Made by a program: the position numbers and the translations under genes. Shown one piece after another: positions 53,283-64,000 of a DNA stretch of 64,000 nt; within the stretch, counting starts at the first letter, position 1; each line of letters opens with the position of its first letter. The DNA is from Stenopsyche tienmushanensis (Eukaryota > Arthropoda > Insecta > Trichoptera > Stenopsychidae), in the NCBI GenBank assembly GCA_008973525.1, contig WACJ01000521.1, positions 1,426,001-1,490,000 of the forward strand, read 5' to 3'. Below the pieces are notes generated by a model, which saw only the letters and a program-made list of their open reading frames with translations, was not told the DNA's origin and searched no databases.

Positions 53283-53460
53283 TTAACACTTTATAGTCCG
53301 GGCGATTTAAATTCATGATACTCTATTTCTTTCATAAAATTGATATAATTCTTAAACCAGCTAATGGATCGTAACGAAATTTTAATGGTGCATATAAAAG
53401 AGTTTTCCACATCGATGTATCCAAACATTACAATGGTTTTCAATCTGTGGTGCATATATC
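53283..53460 (+). repeat. Dispersed repeat N, copy 1 (TTAA-type end)
   Basis: Begins ttaacactttatagtccggg and reads through to aatctgtggtgcatatat, matching 63668-63835. The TTAA followed by a C-rich end resembles piggyBac-type MITE termini, but the opposite end was not found. Confidence 0.55.
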
Positions 53461-54449
53461 AGCGTGATGAAATGAAAAAATTGATTATTTTTATTTGAAT
53501 TGTATGAACAGGCATTGATTAAATGGATTGGATGGTAAAATAAGATATATTGATGATTTGATTAATTGTTTAAATATTATATTATTCAAATTTATGAAAT
53601 CAAAATAAGTCTTTATTGATGTTTTTTTTTTAAATTTATGGCACTCGACGTGAAGGTTGACGATCAATGTGCATGAATGACAGCATTTTTGCTCGCGCAG
53701 GTTCGTCAGATATGTGCACCTGACGAGGTGGGTAAGTTGTGTGGAAAAAATGTTGTTGGCGCACGCGACAATGTGACTTCGTGACGGTACTTACGAGTAT
53801 CCTGATCACATCCCAGGATTGCGATCTAAGGAGAATCGACGTAAACAGTGGATCACCACAATCTCAGTCGCACTCTTTTTATTAGATATTTCGAGATAAA
53901 TCTGAGCGGCTGGCTCCGTCGGGCGCTCATTAGGACGTTTGAATCCAGTGCAATAAATCAACGTCTTGCTGATGAATAAAGTCTCAAGTCGAGGAATCGA
54001 ACTGAGAACGAGGAAGTGACTGGGCGTGAGCAGATTCGCGGACGGATTTGTCTCGAATTAACATTTGGATTGGGTGTAATTAGCACGTGGTCGGCGGGCA
54101 TTAATTGATCTCTATAACAATATTAACAACAAACAAACGAAAAATAAGTCAGTAAAACAAGAAACTACTTTGATTTCAAAACACAACAGTAATAGCGGCG
54201 AGATGAAAGGAAAGCGGTGTCTTTCACCGATCTACAAGGTGTTTATGAACTACTACTATTTATTTTCACATACTTTACACACAATCAAATAAATATAGCT
54301 GCCAAGTGCGACTCGAGCGATAAGTAAACAATTTTTAACACGCCTCCACAAAATAAGCTGACTATTTCAAAACAATCCCAATTGCCACAAATGGCACATT
54401 TTCGATATTCAAACAACATATGAACCAGGCAATAATATTCATACGAGGC
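53461..54449. other. Unique GC-richer region, no ORF
   Basis: 53640-54080 is GC-richer and lacks repeats or long ORFs. It could be conserved non-coding sequence. 54080-54440 is plain AT-rich. Confidence 0.35.
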
Positions 54450-54640
54450 TCATCTCGAAAGTTCGGCCATTTTGTTCAGTCACAGTAAATTCTTCCAATA
54501 GAGAGGTCATCGCGCGCTCCCGCCATCGCCTGTCCATGCGAGATCCATCAAAAGCACATGGTAATTTATGATAGTGATGTGATGAGTGGACAATATAGAT
54601 GATATTGTGTATGAAAAACTTGATTATAAGACGTTGTATG
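54450..54640 (+). pseudogene. Mariner family G, 5' fragment
   Basis: ggccattttgttcagtcaca and gtaaattcttcc match the 5' untranslated region of family G, followed by a decayed SDVMSGQYR-like start. Confidence 0.55.
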
Positions 54641-55984
54641 TAGGAAACCAATCCCGAGACAAAATTTCGATCCCGGGATTTCGGATTGCATTAGACCATC
54701 CCGGGATCCTGGAATCGGGATTTCCAATAGTTTAAGAAATTACGTTGATAAATTTGATCAAAAATGATTAATAAGTCCATTGGTTTAATATTAAAAAATA
54801 TTTTGTAGGCGGAAGAATTTAGTTTATTTAAGAAACGATAAAAATACAATTCAAAAATAGATAAATAATACACTAAAAAATTCAAATATTATTTTGAAAA
54901 TATGCCCGAAGTAATAAAGCATCGAGTGTTTTGTCATTTAGTCTGGATCTGATTTTGGATCCCATTTTTAGAATTCGAGGTGTAGTAAATACATCATCGT
55001 TCATAAAGGTTAATATAACAATTTGAAAAGCATATATGTACTGTATATATGTGTACATATATTAGACAATTACTGCCCCTAGGCGTCGCCTAAGCTCACC
55101 AATTAGTAGTTATGCCACTGTTTCCAAGCGTCCAGATTTTGGCGAAAATGACTCGATTTAGTAGCCTCATCGTGCTGCTGGAGGTGTACGATTTCTGATA
55201 GATAAAAATTTCAATCCTGAATTATTTGGGACTACGTTTACTAATCCCGGGATTCATGAGCACCTTAAAACTGTCCGGCATCCCGAGATTGGCTTCCCTA
55301 GTCATCTCAGGATCCAAAAGACAATTCAAAAAGAGCTGGCGGCGGAAGTCTATGATACTGGCATACAAAAAATTGCCGATCAAAACGATAAATGCGGGAA
55401 AACAACGCAACAAACAACATTCTACTCATACACATTTACAATAGAATCGAAAATTTGCAGCTATTAGTGACCGTGAAAATTTGATGACCGTCGCAGGTCA
55501 TGTATTCTGTACATAGATAGAAGCGATAAATGCGGGAAATGAATGCTTACCATTAAATAAATACGTATGGTTTATTATTAATTCGCCGATTAAACAATAT
55601 TTTTTTGCCATCCACTGCAAATATTTACAACCCGATCGCTAATGGCATTCGTATATGCATTGCAAACAGAGGAAAAACGTTGTTCATGATCTTCGACATG
55701 TCGAATTTGATAAGGTTTAAATATACAGCTGTGACGATCCATGCGGGAATTTATCGAAATCATTCAGAGCAAAATTATCGTTATATTAGAGGTGACCCAA
55801 GATTTAATAAAAAATGCCCATCCTATCCCATAGCACCCATCCTATTCGTTTTTCGATGAACTTTAAAATTTGTTTGCACAGTCATTAATGATCCCTAGTC
55901 TTTACGATCAATCTTCGATTGTTCACCGTGGATCTGATTCGATTAAGAATTTCATAATTTTTAAAAAATATAATTTATTAGTGA
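54641..55984. other. No recognised gene
   Basis: ORFs 55226-55444, 55605-55859 and a few others have no features. Several 'cccggga' words (54655-54720, 55230-55320) suggest another decayed repeat. Confidence 0.35.
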
Positions 55985-56130
55985 TATCTGATATATAAAA
56001 ATCAATATTTGTTTGTCCTGTATTTAATGCGCCTTCATACCGTTCATCCAATTGCGATAAAACTTTGTCAATTTATTTTTTATACTTGTAAAAATAACAT
56101 ATGCATAGTAAAAATATTGTATTCGCTAAT
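55985..56130 (-). repeat. Dispersed repeat E/F, tail on minus strand
   Basis: Inverse of the tail: atatataaaaatcaatatttgt, taatgcgccttcataccgtt, gcgataaaactttgtc. Confidence 0.7.
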
Positions 56131-56149
56131 ATAATAATACAAATGGAGT

Positions 56150-56230
56150 TTTTTAATTTTACTACATAATTACTTTCATTAGAAATACATTTATTCTGTC
56201 GAATTACGCGTTGCGCAACATAGGATGAGA
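56150..56230. repeat. Single end of inverted-repeat element R
   Basis: acaaatggagtttttt and attacgcgttgcgcaacata match both ends of the element at 44041-45540. Confidence 0.5.
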
Positions 56231-57384
56231 GAATTTTCTGAAGGTGAAGATGTATTGGATATCTGATAGTTTTACCATTGTAAATAAATATTAATGTGTA
56301 GAGCTTAACAAGTGTTTAAATTGGTTAAAGATATAAATTAACATAAAACTAATGAGGTGTTCATAGCTTTGAAATTGAATATGTGTATTTTAGAATATTC
56401 TGAATGTTAGGCCGAAACATCAATTTGTTTATGTTTAAGAGGCTTTGTAAACACCGTGTTTATTAACTAATTCGGCAAACATCAAACGAAGTTGAAAAAG
56501 CACAGCAGGCTCCACTTAAAGCGACTTGGCGGTGGGGGAACACTAGGTAAAGAGAAATCCTATGGATCGTTAGGATTTCAACTAATTGAAGGACTACTTA
56601 TTTAAGTTACAATTACCCAGATTTAAAAAAATAATCGATTATTTAACCCTTTACTGCCCGAGCGCTCAAAATCCCAGAATCGACCAAAAAGTCCACAACA
56701 AAAAAAATTGAATCGAATTTCACAAGCACAAGCCTAATCGAAGCAACGAATGGCATTTACAATAAAAAATTACGATAATCATCGTCATCATGGACGTATA
56801 TTGAACATTTCTGGAGATATATGTGTTTTCATCAAATTTTATTCGCAGTTAAATTAGATAAATCTCTCTCAAATTCTGGCAATAAAATAGCTAAACACCA
56901 TAATAATTAAATTTTATTGATGCTCATAACTACCATATTACACAATCGCCATCATTTAAGTGCCATCGGACCGTCATATAATTCCCATGCGCGGTCCAAC
57001 TGCTCAAAGAGGCACTAAAGCAATCAAATCTGTGAATTGTGAATAAATTAATTTCTTATTAAATGCCATCCATACGCTTGGAAAAATCGCATAATTGGTC
57101 ATTATTTGGTTGGGGTCGCCTTTCAGGTGATCCATCAGGATCGTTAAGTCGCGGTAAATTCTAGTTTTATGCGAATTCCATCCAGATGATTCCGGGAACG
57201 ATGAAAGAATCCTTGTATATTTCACCGATAGGAATTTTCATCATAGTTCGAATCAATTAATGCTGAGCATTTTCCGCATTTAAAGGCATAGTATCTAGTC
57301 CCCAGTGATCTGTAACATTTTTGCTTTGACAGATTCTCTATATTTTTATTTATTTTTATAATAAAAAATCATAAATATTCACAG
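56231..57384. other. No recognised gene
   Basis: A TTAA-type terminus (ttaaccctttactgcccgag) occurs at 56643. The minus ORF 57004-57225 (MKYTRILSSFPESSGW...) has no features. Confidence 0.35.
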
Positions 57385-57485
57385 GAGAGAGAAGCTTTTC
57401 TGGATTATATCGTGGCGGGGGATGAGACGTGGATGCGTTAAAAAGCATTGAAAAATCAGTCAAAACCTGTACGTCACCGAAACGC
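57385..57485 (+). pseudogene. Mariner transposase scrap with first catalytic Asp
   Basis: REAFLDYIVAGDETWMR, a stop, then ALKNQSKPVRHRNA, the block normally reading IVTGDETWxxxxTPExKxQSxxWRH. Nothing else of the protein remains. Confidence 0.65.
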
Positions 57486-57639
57486 AAGGTCTGTTTAAAA
57501 CATCGCTACGGTGTATAAGAGTGTACGGGTAACACTGAGGCAGTCAATTTATCGCCATTTACAAGAATTTGGCTTTTCTGCAACTTTATTTTGTACCGGG
57601 ACTTGGATCTATATCCGTATAAAAGATTAAACAAGCATA

Positions 57640-57720
57640 GACGAGTACGAAAACCGGAAAAACCGTTATGTTTCCAGAAACAAAAACCGTAACGAAAACA
57701 TATCGGTTCGAAGCCTGCTT
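57640..57720. repeat. GGTTACGG/CCGG-rich repeat, inverted copy
   Basis: Inverse relative of 2617-2725 (aaaaccgtaacgaaaac, atatcggttcgaa). Confidence 0.4.
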
Positions 57721-57821
57721 CTTTTTGTTATGGATTTCATAAAGTATCTTAGCACACATTTATGACAATATTACGTTACGTTTTAAATCTGCAAGAAATG
57801 CTTTACGATCCTACAAAACAG

Positions 57822-58125
57822 TTTATTTCTCATATTGTTGTTTTGATATTATAAGCAAACAAAATGTCAGTCTATCACAACGATGTTCTTGCCGATATGC
57901 ATAACAATCTTTGGGACATGTAGATAAATATTATGTAAATATTTTATACTTACAAGACTACAAGATGTAGTTAATATTGTAATGCCTTGAAAGTTGCAAT
58001 TTAGCCACGTCTACCGAAGTCCTAGCCATCTTATATCAAAAGTAGACGACGTTTATTTGATAATGATTAACATAAACTAATTATAGACAAAAATGCAGCT
58101 TTATAGATTTTAATTTAATGCCATT
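57822..58125 (+). repeat. Dispersed repeat M, copy 2
   Basis: See 138-425. Confidence 0.6.
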
Positions 58126-59437
58126 TAGCGTTCTTTCAATTAATCAGTACTTTTTAAAAACAAACAATTTTGTTTTCTTTGCATTTTTTTAATGTTAAAA
58201 CTTTTGAGAATATATCTCTCAAAGCAATTTCCAAAATTCTAATCATTTACGGAGTTATAGCTATTTTAGTGACGCGGCAACTAAGCCTGTCCTACCGGAT
58301 TACTTTTTTCAGCACGGTTGACATGATATCTCAAGTTCTAATCAACTGATTTTCTTCAAATTTAATACAAACTCTTTATATATAATTATCTATCGTTTAT
58401 AGCAAATTTATGTTAAAATTTTATTTTTAACTATTTTAAAAAAATTAAAACTTTTATAAAAAAAGATCAAAAAATTATGTTTTTTTTTAATTAAGCAATT
58501 GCCATTTTTTGATAATAATTTTTGATTTTTTTGAGGTAGGGACTATAGCAACATCTATACTAATAAGTATGTTTTTATTTTTTTAATTTCATATGATTTA
58601 AAGTGTTGTAATCGTGTCAATCAGGACATATCCTTTTTTATCAGGTTTTTTTATTATTTTTTTTTTAAACTTTTTGGCAGATTTCTTAGGCAAGGACCCC
58701 CGGGGATTTACAGACCCACAGTTTCGTAACATTAGCATGGATGATGAATAAACAAAATTGCATTTGAAGATGTATCAGCATGAAACAAAGTAAAAAATAA
58801 AAAGAAATAGGAATCACCTGTTTGGCAGAATCCATCTCGAGAGCGGCGTCTTCTTTGATGTTGAGCACAGTCAAATAAATAAAAGGAATTAACCTTAATT
58901 ATTATGAATATTATTAGTGTCACTATTAAGTCGATAAAACGGAGACTCCAGTCCGTTAACGATTCGGTTTTAGTAGTAATTCAAGTTTATAGCCCTTTTT
59001 CACAGCATCCATAATAGTGTATTTTTTTCGAGAAACATTTACGTCCTATTATATATCTTGTCTGAGGGGCATTATTATTATTTTCAATTATCCTAAATAT
59101 ATTAAAACATGCTATATTTCGACTTTCTGGATGTGTTTATGGCATCACACGGCGCGTATATCTTTTTCTTTGAAACCGCGCTGAAAGGTATAACTTCACA
59201 TTATTATTTTTTTACGACCACTTTATTGGTACGATAAGGGTTAAGAAATGTTTGCGGCGTTTTTGTGCTCGCGGGACGTCGATTAATCAGGCGTTTTGTA
59301 TGAAAATCAATCCATTACCCGCCGGAAATGTGTTGAAAATCACCGGATTTAAAAATGGGATCGAACCAATCTAGAGGGATGAAGACGTTAAAAGCATTCC
59401 GTGTGAAACATTTGAGATAATATCGCATGCCAATGGT
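58126..59437. other. No clear gene; exon-like patch at 58811-58865
   Basis: On the minus strand LNIKEDAALEMDSAKQ is followed by a good donor (cag/gtgatt at about 58820). This could be an isolated small exon, but no partner exon was found. The rest is AT-rich with poly-T tracts. Confidence 0.3.
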
Positions 59438-59457
59438 ACCGGCTCGCAAGAGCCGGT
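59438..59457. repeat. Perfect 8-bp hairpin with GCAA loop
   Basis: accggctc gcaa gagccggt, an exact palindrome with a GNRA-type loop if transcribed, followed by an AT-rich stretch. Isolated; no adjacent ORF. Confidence 0.6.
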
Positions 59458-59881
59458 TGTTAAATATGTTTTATTGAGATTTTAACGATTTGAATTTAAT
59501 GTCTTAAATAAATACTTGTGCAAGTTTTCCAATCAAAGCCAACCAAAAATTGATTCAATCTTGGATGTTTTTAAGTAAGAGAAAGTTTTACTTTAATATT
59601 TTACTAAATCTGAAATTCAAAAACTAATCCACTGCACTTGGTTTCAATAGCTCGCAATAAATGCCTCCTTTCAAATTCCACCAGGCAAACAAAAGTGCTT
59701 TTTCATCATGAATGTTGACCTTTGGATTGGATATTGTAAATTGATCATGTTCTATCCATGACCTTTTTATTTTTGAGGTTTTATAGTACAATAATCTAGA
59801 CGGTATCGTAGCTTATATCGACAGGCTTAAAACAAGAAGCTGTGAACTTATGCATCACCCTGATAGTTTAAAAGTAATTAA

Positions 59882-60110
59882 ATTTGATACAGAAAGAGTT
59901 TTTTCGCGCATTAAGTGCGAAGATTAGTGAATCGATGAGAAGGACGGATGTCTTGCGTCTCATCATACACTTTTACATCGATGGCAAGATCGTGTTGTAA
60001 ACGTATCCCTACACATTTATATAATCTCAAACATTGCATGTTAAGGTTCATCTATTGATATACAAGCTTGAATCACGCTGCGCGGTTTTGAGAGAAAAGT
60101 GGGTTGTTTA
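59882..60110 (+). repeat. Repeats D and C joined
   Basis: D (DTERVFSRIKCED, stop, ggacggatgtcttgcgtctc) runs directly into C (gttaaggttcatctattgat, gcgcggttttgagag), showing that the two are one family. Confidence 0.7.
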
Positions 60111-60519
60111 AACAATAGCAACTATATTTAATTCAGAATTAACTCATTAATCAAAGGATTTAAGAAGGGATTTGCACCGAGATTTGAAGCAATTGAAGCG
60201 AGCCGGTTGATGTAAGAAGCATGGAAAACAGCGATAATGTCCCGAATAAGCCAGCGCATGGTCACAAGAAGTTGTTTACAATCCACGAGGCCGGAGCACG
60301 ATATTAATATAAAATATTTGAAGGAGCGTATAGCGGTTGATATATGCGAGATTACAATATTGAAGAATGATAGCGAGAGCAGCTGTGGCGAGTATCCAAG
60401 AAGCAGATTTATTCAAATGAGATTGAGTGGCGCCAAGGAAGTAGTCAGAGCGGCCTACATCAAAGCGCGACCAATCCAGTGCATACAAGCACGTGCTTCT
60501 AACCAACAACAACAACCAC

Positions 60520-60711
60520 ATGACTCACCACCCCAAAATCACCTTTCTTGGCGTGCTTTGGCTTACATGGATATTGCAGGCCGAATCTCCAAATGCAAGC
60601 ATTCCGGAAAACCAATTTTCAATCACAACCTTTGAGCAACATGTCCCAGAAGTAGCCGACCCGACGTATAAATGGCGTTCGTTAGAAAAAAAAATCCATG
60701 ATAAAAAATAG
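60520..60711 (+). CDS. Candidate small secreted protein (unrecognised)
   Basis: 63 codons from ATG at 60520. MTHHPKITFLGVLWLTWILQ is a plausible signal peptide (hydrophobic core ending in Gln-Ala). The mature part is polar with an acidic centre (EQHVPEVADP) and a basic end (SLEKKIHDKK) before TAG. Only one Cys-free domain; no homologue recognised. An open frame also runs upstream in phase from 60493. An overlapping plus frame (60237-60635) is less convincing. Confidence 0.3.
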   Translation: MTHHPKITFLGVLWLTWILQAESPNASIPENQFSITTFEQHVPEVADPTYKWRSLEKKIHDKK

Positions 60712-60894
60712 ACACTATGTAAAGCTTATATTTTGTGGTATTTACTTAGGAGCCATCAATAGTGAACATTCTCAGTGAATTTATAAGCATGGAAAAAAAT
60801 GGTCATTGCTATGTGAAGATCTCAGTGAAATTAATATCAAAGCTGAGCTAAATTCAATTTGGGAGAGTCTGTTCTTTCGGTTACAATTAAATAA

Positions 60895-61110
60895 AAATAT
60901 TGGGTGGCAGAATTCAAACGAGGCCGTACGAGCTGCCACGACGAACATCGCAGCGGTCGACCAAATGAGATGACCATACCAGAAACAGTGAAGAAAATCC
61001 ACAATTTGATATTGGACGTCCGTCGACTGTATGTCGCATATTGATTGACAATTTGCACATGAGAAAGCTGTGCGCAAGACGGGTGCCGCATTTGCTCACA
61101 ATCAATCACA
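60895..61110 (+). pseudogene. Mariner transposase N-terminal fragment (family H)
   Basis: WVAEFKRGRTSCHDEHRSGR, PNEMTIPETVKKIHN, then NLHMRKLCARRVPHLLTI in a shifted frame, with a deletion between. No catalytic domain. Confidence 0.82.
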
Positions 61111-61459
61111 AACAGCATCGTGAGGATGATCAAATCGAATGTTTGGGCTTGTTTAGCATATTGAGTCAATAAAAGTAAATTTCGTTTCCTTAAATTTATT
61201 TGGGAATACTCATCCAGTGATCTGGGTGAATGTATCGTACGATCTCGATTAGAAATTCGGATTACTTGAGTTGCTTATCATGAGGGTTGAGAAAAAAGTG
61301 TATGAGGGTAGGCTGAAAACTAATGCACACATGCTTGTAGAACGCGAACGAAATGATATTCAGAAACGCGATAGAAGGCAAGTGGAAGTAACATTCCTAC
61401 TCAGTTTGAGATTTCATCCAGGATCATCCAGATATTTCGAGAAGCACAAGTATGGAGAT

Positions 61460-61597
61460 ATGCGAGTTAATCAGCGTGCTGTTATCGATTTTTTTACTGC
61501 TGAAAAAGTGACTCCTACTGAAGTTCATCATCGTTTAAAGGCCGTTATACATTGGAAGAAATATGTTAGCCTTAAAGGTGACTATGCTGAAAAATAA
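61460..61597 (+). pseudogene. Mariner deletion derivative, N-terminus fused to C-terminus
   Basis: MRVNQRAVIDFFTAEKVTPT then EVHHRLKAV, the mariner N-terminal helix, is joined directly to WKKYVSLKGDYAEK and a stop, the extreme C-terminus. The frame is kept across the deletion. The open frame continues upstream to 61271, but that part has no mariner similarity. Confidence 0.78.
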
Positions 61598-61602
61598 ATA
61601 TA

Positions 61603-62199
61603 CAAACAGCGGCACGGAATATGGCCCAAACGTAAACATAGCAATATGAAGCATCCATGTTTAATTTAGTTAATTGTTTTGATGAAGGTATGTAAAAGAA
61701 CTTGTGTTTGTTTATTAAAAGTGGATATTCGATAGATATTGATTGTGTTTTGGCTTCTGTGCAACATTATGAAACACACAAGTGGTGGCATAAGATGCAC
61801 ATCGGTTTATCATCTTGAAAGTCCTGCGAAATGTGTTCCTCATCACCGTTGAAATTAAGCAGCATCTCCAATCGAAGCGGACGATAAGATGAAGGATAGA
61901 AGAGAGATTTAGGTGCTAGAAGATCGGCACGAGGTCCTCAGACAGCATCGTGTTGCTCGATTAAGACCTGCGAATATGCTGATTGGACGAATGACCCATT
62001 GAGCAAAGTTTTATTCGCGAATGAATCCAGAGTGAATTTGAAGCCTTCAGATGATCATGAGCAAAGCTTCAGAAGAAGTGGAGAGAAGAAGGAGGATCCG
62101 TATAAACACGTACAATTCTTTATAAAATTTGTAAGATTTACATATATGTTTGTTTCAAATTAAATATTAAGTTTGGGCCACTTTCCGTGCCGCTGATTG
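61603..62199. mobile_element. Tc1-type element with both terminal repeats
   Basis: 597 bp between TA at 61601-61602 and 62200-62201. Ends read caaacagcggcacggaat and, inverted, caatcagcggcacggaaa, both continuing tggcccaaac. Inside, WTNDPLSKVLFANESRVNLK (about 61980-62040) matches the Tc1 transposase block WxxxDWxxVLFSDESRFxL, but Asn stands where the first catalytic Asp should be. It is followed by RRSGEKKEDP. Most of the transposase is deleted. Confidence 0.85.
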
Positions 62200-62201
62200 T
62201 A

Positions 62202-63667
62202 TGATTTTGAAACTAGTTAACGCCTAGTTTTTTGCATTTATTTTTTAAATTCCGTCATTATTTGTATCCCAAATTAGGTGTCCATCGATGTGCTACACTT
62301 AAGCTTTAGTAACTAGCCTAGATTTTTATTTTTGTTATCGGGATTCGCATTAAGTCCACTAAAGCCGGACATAAAAAGGTCTCTTTGTTATCTTTATTGA
62401 AGCTTAGGGATTACTTTCTATTTTAAGACACTTAGGGCATCCGTAAACATTGAACTATCAACAATGGGCGCGCTAATTCCGACACTCGACTCTTTATTCT
62501 TCGAGTGCCCCAAATTGATAAAGGACCCTTTTAGCACGTCCCATTGGCGATTCTTTCGAAATTTAGCGAAAGGCATTTAGCGGCAGGGTTGGACAGTCCT
62601 GGCAGGACGATAATGGTCCGGTGTACAACAGGTAGCCGAATCGATTTCACGGTACGCCGCCCTTATGCAATATCCTGGCGATCTGCCTAATCAGGTTTAC
62701 GACCGGCGAAGGATCCTTTTTGTCGTCTCCTAATGATTGCGTCGAGCCCATCTGCGTTTAAATACAATATAATGATCTTGTGAATACGATTTTGGTCCAT
62801 TCGTAGAAACTAGCAATTATTACATTCCACTTTTGGTTGCATGCAATGAATCAGTTATCGGTCAAAGCTCATTCCGCCCGAGACACTCCTAATTACGCCG
62901 TTTCCAGCCCGAACTATCCAAGTCACGATTCCCATAACTATCAAAATTATGTTTTTCTTCGCTATTATCATGTTATATTTCCTAGAACTTCATTTGAGTA
63001 TTCAAAATAGCGGAATTATTAAAAACTCATAGATAAATATTGCACATTTCCGAGAAGCAACTAATCCTTCCATAATTGAGCTTTTAATACATCCTGTTTA
63101 GACTATATGGCTTTTAACGAAACATGCCAAAATAATGCCTGAGTGCTCCACTTTTTTATTTCATTTATTTTTATTACACTCCATTTATAGGAAGCAAATT
63201 TAAAATGTACAAATGCGGCAAAAACCAGATCAAATGTTACCGCATTCACTCAATAATTTGTCCAAAATGCATTTTGTATCAAATTCAAAATATGATAGAC
63301 GCTTTAATGATCGACGTTTGAAAGCTCAAACATTTGAAATTCAATAAAACGATACAAAATTGCATCATTTTTATAGCAAAATGGCTTTATTTGGAAAATA
63401 TCGATCAGTTCATTCATCGTGTATTGATGAATGCACTTGAATTTGATCTAAAACTCTATAATATTAATAAAATACAAGATCTTATAGATAAATAGAAGAT
63501 ATTAAGACATATTATCTATATGTAGCAGATCTACAACAGATGAGGAATCCATGAATAATTTAGCAACGGCGAGTTGTCATTGAAAAGCGAGGATTTGCTT
63601 GGGTCATGATTGCGATTTTAAAATCTCAACAAAATATGTACAATAATAATCGTTTTTGCGCGAAACA
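62202..63667. other. No gene seen; unique GC-richer patch at 62450-62770
   Basis: 62450-62770 is GC-richer, repeat-free and without long ORFs, so it might be conserved non-coding DNA. The rest is AT-rich. Confidence 0.35.
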
Positions 63668-63835
63668 TTAACACTTTACAGTCCGGGCGTTCCATATCAA
63701 ATTTCGATTGGAGTCAAAAATTCATAAATTCATTCTTATGTAAAATTAATATTATTCTTAAGCCAACCGATAGATTGAAACGAATTTATTTAAATAGTGA
63801 TTATAAATCTGTGGCGCGTATATTATAAGTATACA
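63668..63835 (+). repeat. Dispersed repeat N, copy 2
   Basis: Begins ttaacactttacagtccggg and ends ctgtggcgcgtatatta; see 53283. Confidence 0.55.
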
Positions 63836-64000
63836 ATTCAGTCAGTTTAACGTATAAAAATTACATTTGAATCGTGCATTTGAACGCATTTTATGATATG
63901 TTTGTAAATTTATTTTAAATGCAATTTGCCATATTTTGCCGATGGATTTACATATATTTTATGCGTTTAAAATATTGACACGTGTCAATGCTGGCATCCC

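Noticed and set aside
138..58125. Reading the two M repeats as LTRs of one giant 58-kb retroelement or virus
   Set aside because: No primer-binding site, polypurine tract, gag or pol next to them, and unrelated genes and elements lie between.
1..64000. CRISPR arrays, bacterial operons, rRNA and tRNA genes
   Set aside because: No regularly spaced repeats, no ribosome-binding-site/operon structure, no rRNA-like blocks and no complete tRNA A-box/B-box pair were found by eye.

Overview
This is eukaryotic nuclear DNA, almost certainly from an insect. It is AT-rich and gene-poor, has short insect-style introns, and is full of decayed Tc1/mariner, pogo/Tigger, piggyBac, PIF/Harbinger, R1-clade LINE and LTR-retrotransposon sequence. 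The order of insect cannot be fixed from the window alone. No bacterial features, CRISPR arrays, rRNA genes or convincing tRNA genes were seen.

Only one gene could be read with confidence: an orthologue of Notum, the secreted carboxylesterase that strips the palmitoleate lipid from Wnt proteins. It lies on the minus strand. Nine coding exons run from 36181 down to the stop codon at 27684 with consistent phases, encoding 787 residues. The Ser-Asp-His triad is intact, and a strange Asn/Lys/Arg-rich insert of about 237 residues sits before the conserved Cys-rich C-terminus. A start exon is proposed, with less certainty, at 38465-38494. Just inside the next intron is a cluster of TCF-like and Helper-like sites, which fits the known status of Notum as a feedback target of Wnt signalling.

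Left flank (1-27.6 kb): repeat-dominated. It holds LTR pieces of one retroelement family, a piggyBac transposase remnant, at least six mariner remnants, a Tigger-like element with both ends preserved (17578-18048), and a very AT-rich stretch (about 22.3-27.6 kb) downstream of Notum with little recognisable content.

Centre (27.6-38.5 kb): Notum. Its 5-kb intron carries several nested insertions, including an LTR that seems to be split by an R1-clade LINE.

Right flank (38.5-64 kb): more mariner fragments; a PIF/Harbinger-type MITE sitting inside a mariner transposase fragment with a clean TTA target duplication; two more LINE fragments, one bracketed by 45-bp inverted repeats; a Tc1 element with both terminal repeats (61603-62199); and several dispersed repeats of unknown class. 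A few unrecognised ORFs (19948-20163, 41931-42197, 51670-51972, 60520-60711) look more protein-like than background and are listed as low-confidence candidates.

The most useful leads are the Notum locus with its candidate Wnt-responsive element, a 59-bp block at 4.5 kb and 19.9 kb that keeps one peptide-coding frame in both copies, and the nested transposon structures that give relative insertion ages.
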